A stretch of DNA of 64,000 nt from an uncultured Lachnospiraceae bacterium (GTDB lineage Bacteria; Bacillota; Clostridia; Lachnospirales; Lachnospiraceae): contig CAJTQG010000002.1 in assembly GCA_910578605.1 (NCBI GenBank), positions 48,150-112,149 of the forward strand. Reading direction: 5' to 3'. Of the stretch, positions 63,681 through 64,000 are shown one piece after another. The notes under the pieces were generated by a model, which saw only the letters and a list, made by a program, of their open reading frames with translations, did not search any database and was not told the DNA's origin. The translations under genes were made by a program, and so were the position numbers. Every line of letters starts with the position of its first letter. Positions within the stretch are counted from its first letter, which is position 1.

Positions 63681-64000
63681 TTTACCGCCTCTTTTCCTCT
63701 TTACTAAATTTTATTGTTCTTTATTGTTCTTCCGTCTCTGTGTTTTATACTATTATTTCTTTGTAACTTGCTGCACACCAGAAGAAAATAAAAAACGACC
63801 TCTTATTTATTTTATATTGCAGTCTCATGTAATTTATTTTATAATTTTACAGTGTACTATTATAACACTAAGAATTTTAAAACAGTACAAAAATCAATTT
63901 ATTTGATTGTATAGATTCCCATAGCATTTATTATGTTTTTTATTATCACAAATAAAATAAGGAAGAATATGATACAATATGAAAAATAATAATATAGAAA
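63681..64000. other. Right-end intergenic region
   Basis: 320 bp of AT-rich DNA. The only visible structure is a tandem 10-bp direct repeat (TTTATTGTTC twice) at 63710-63729, 30 bp upstream of the lysR start. No gene, RNA or mobile element is seen before the edge. Confidence 0.5.

Noticed and set aside
1..64000. tRNA, rRNA, CRISPR arrays, transposases, integrases
   Set aside because: No cloverleaf with a GTTCGAATC-type arm, no regular spaced repeats and no recombinase or transposase motifs were seen.

Overview
The window is AT-rich chromosomal DNA from a Gram-positive, spore-forming anaerobe of the Clostridia, most like a Lachnospiraceae member. The grounds are: spmA/spmB, yaaT and yaaR homologues; two tRNA-sensing T-box leaders; strong AGGAGG-type ribosome sites with occasional GTG/TTG starts; an LCP/murG wall locus; and an Agr-type GHKL/LytTR two-component pair. 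I saw no rRNA, tRNA, CRISPR array, prophage or insertion sequence. Most of the window is ordinary chromosome with a polysaccharide locus and several small accessory loci.

Layout. 1-4038 (minus): the 5' part of murA, an M23 wall peptidase and a Lachnospiraceae-type hypothetical with a five-residue repeat. 4332-5765 (plus): a rubredoxin-GltB fusion. 5836-9965 (minus): rsmA, tatD and metG behind a Met T-box. 10241-12370 (minus): a cytidylate-kinase-like protein and an ArsB/NhaD-type transporter. 12778-18832: a DUF885 peptidase, then spmB (minus) and spmA (plus) separated by T-box-controlled aspS, then an orphan gene. 19221-20739 (plus): a PadR operon with operator-like repeats. 20960-28790 (minus): rsmI, MATE, trmN6-like, yaaT, holB, yaaR, guanylate-kinase-like and a PLP decarboxylase-family gene, a rearranged version of the Bacillus yaaO-to-yabC block. 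29234-31769 (minus): a ketoacyl synthase III-like gene followed by a six-TM chemoreceptor. 32203-42832: a surface polysaccharide cluster with two initiating sugar transferases, five family 2 glycosyltransferases (a sixth sits outside the operon), a polymerase and a flippase. 43326-45958 (plus): LCP transferase and murG behind a perfect sigma-A promoter. 45960-50113: a Gx-transporter/NusG-II pair, a zinc-finger hypothetical and a two-gene accessory locus. 50163-52862 (minus): pstB with a structured leader, and an ECF sigma/anti-sigma-like pair. 53336-56422 (minus): nadA and the Agr-like pair. 56688-61313 (plus): a 1541-residue surface protein. 61323-63680 (minus): metY and a LysR regulator.

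How the parts fit. The minus-strand polysaccharide operon and the divergent LCP/murG operon form a wall-glycopolymer unit: lipid-linked assembly, flipping, polymerisation, then attachment to peptidoglycan. The two T-box genes sense uncharged tRNA; the aspS leader appears to read an Asn codon, which suggests a non-discriminating AspRS.

The best candidates for undescribed biology are: (a) a Pho-box-like promoter giving a short self-terminated RNA ahead of pstB; (b) the ketoacyl-synthase/six-TM chemoreceptor operon, possibly a lipid-signal synthase-receptor pair; (c) the propeller-like/membrane-anchored duplicated-domain pair at 48128-50113; (d) the PadR operon. All of these are inferences from sequence alone.
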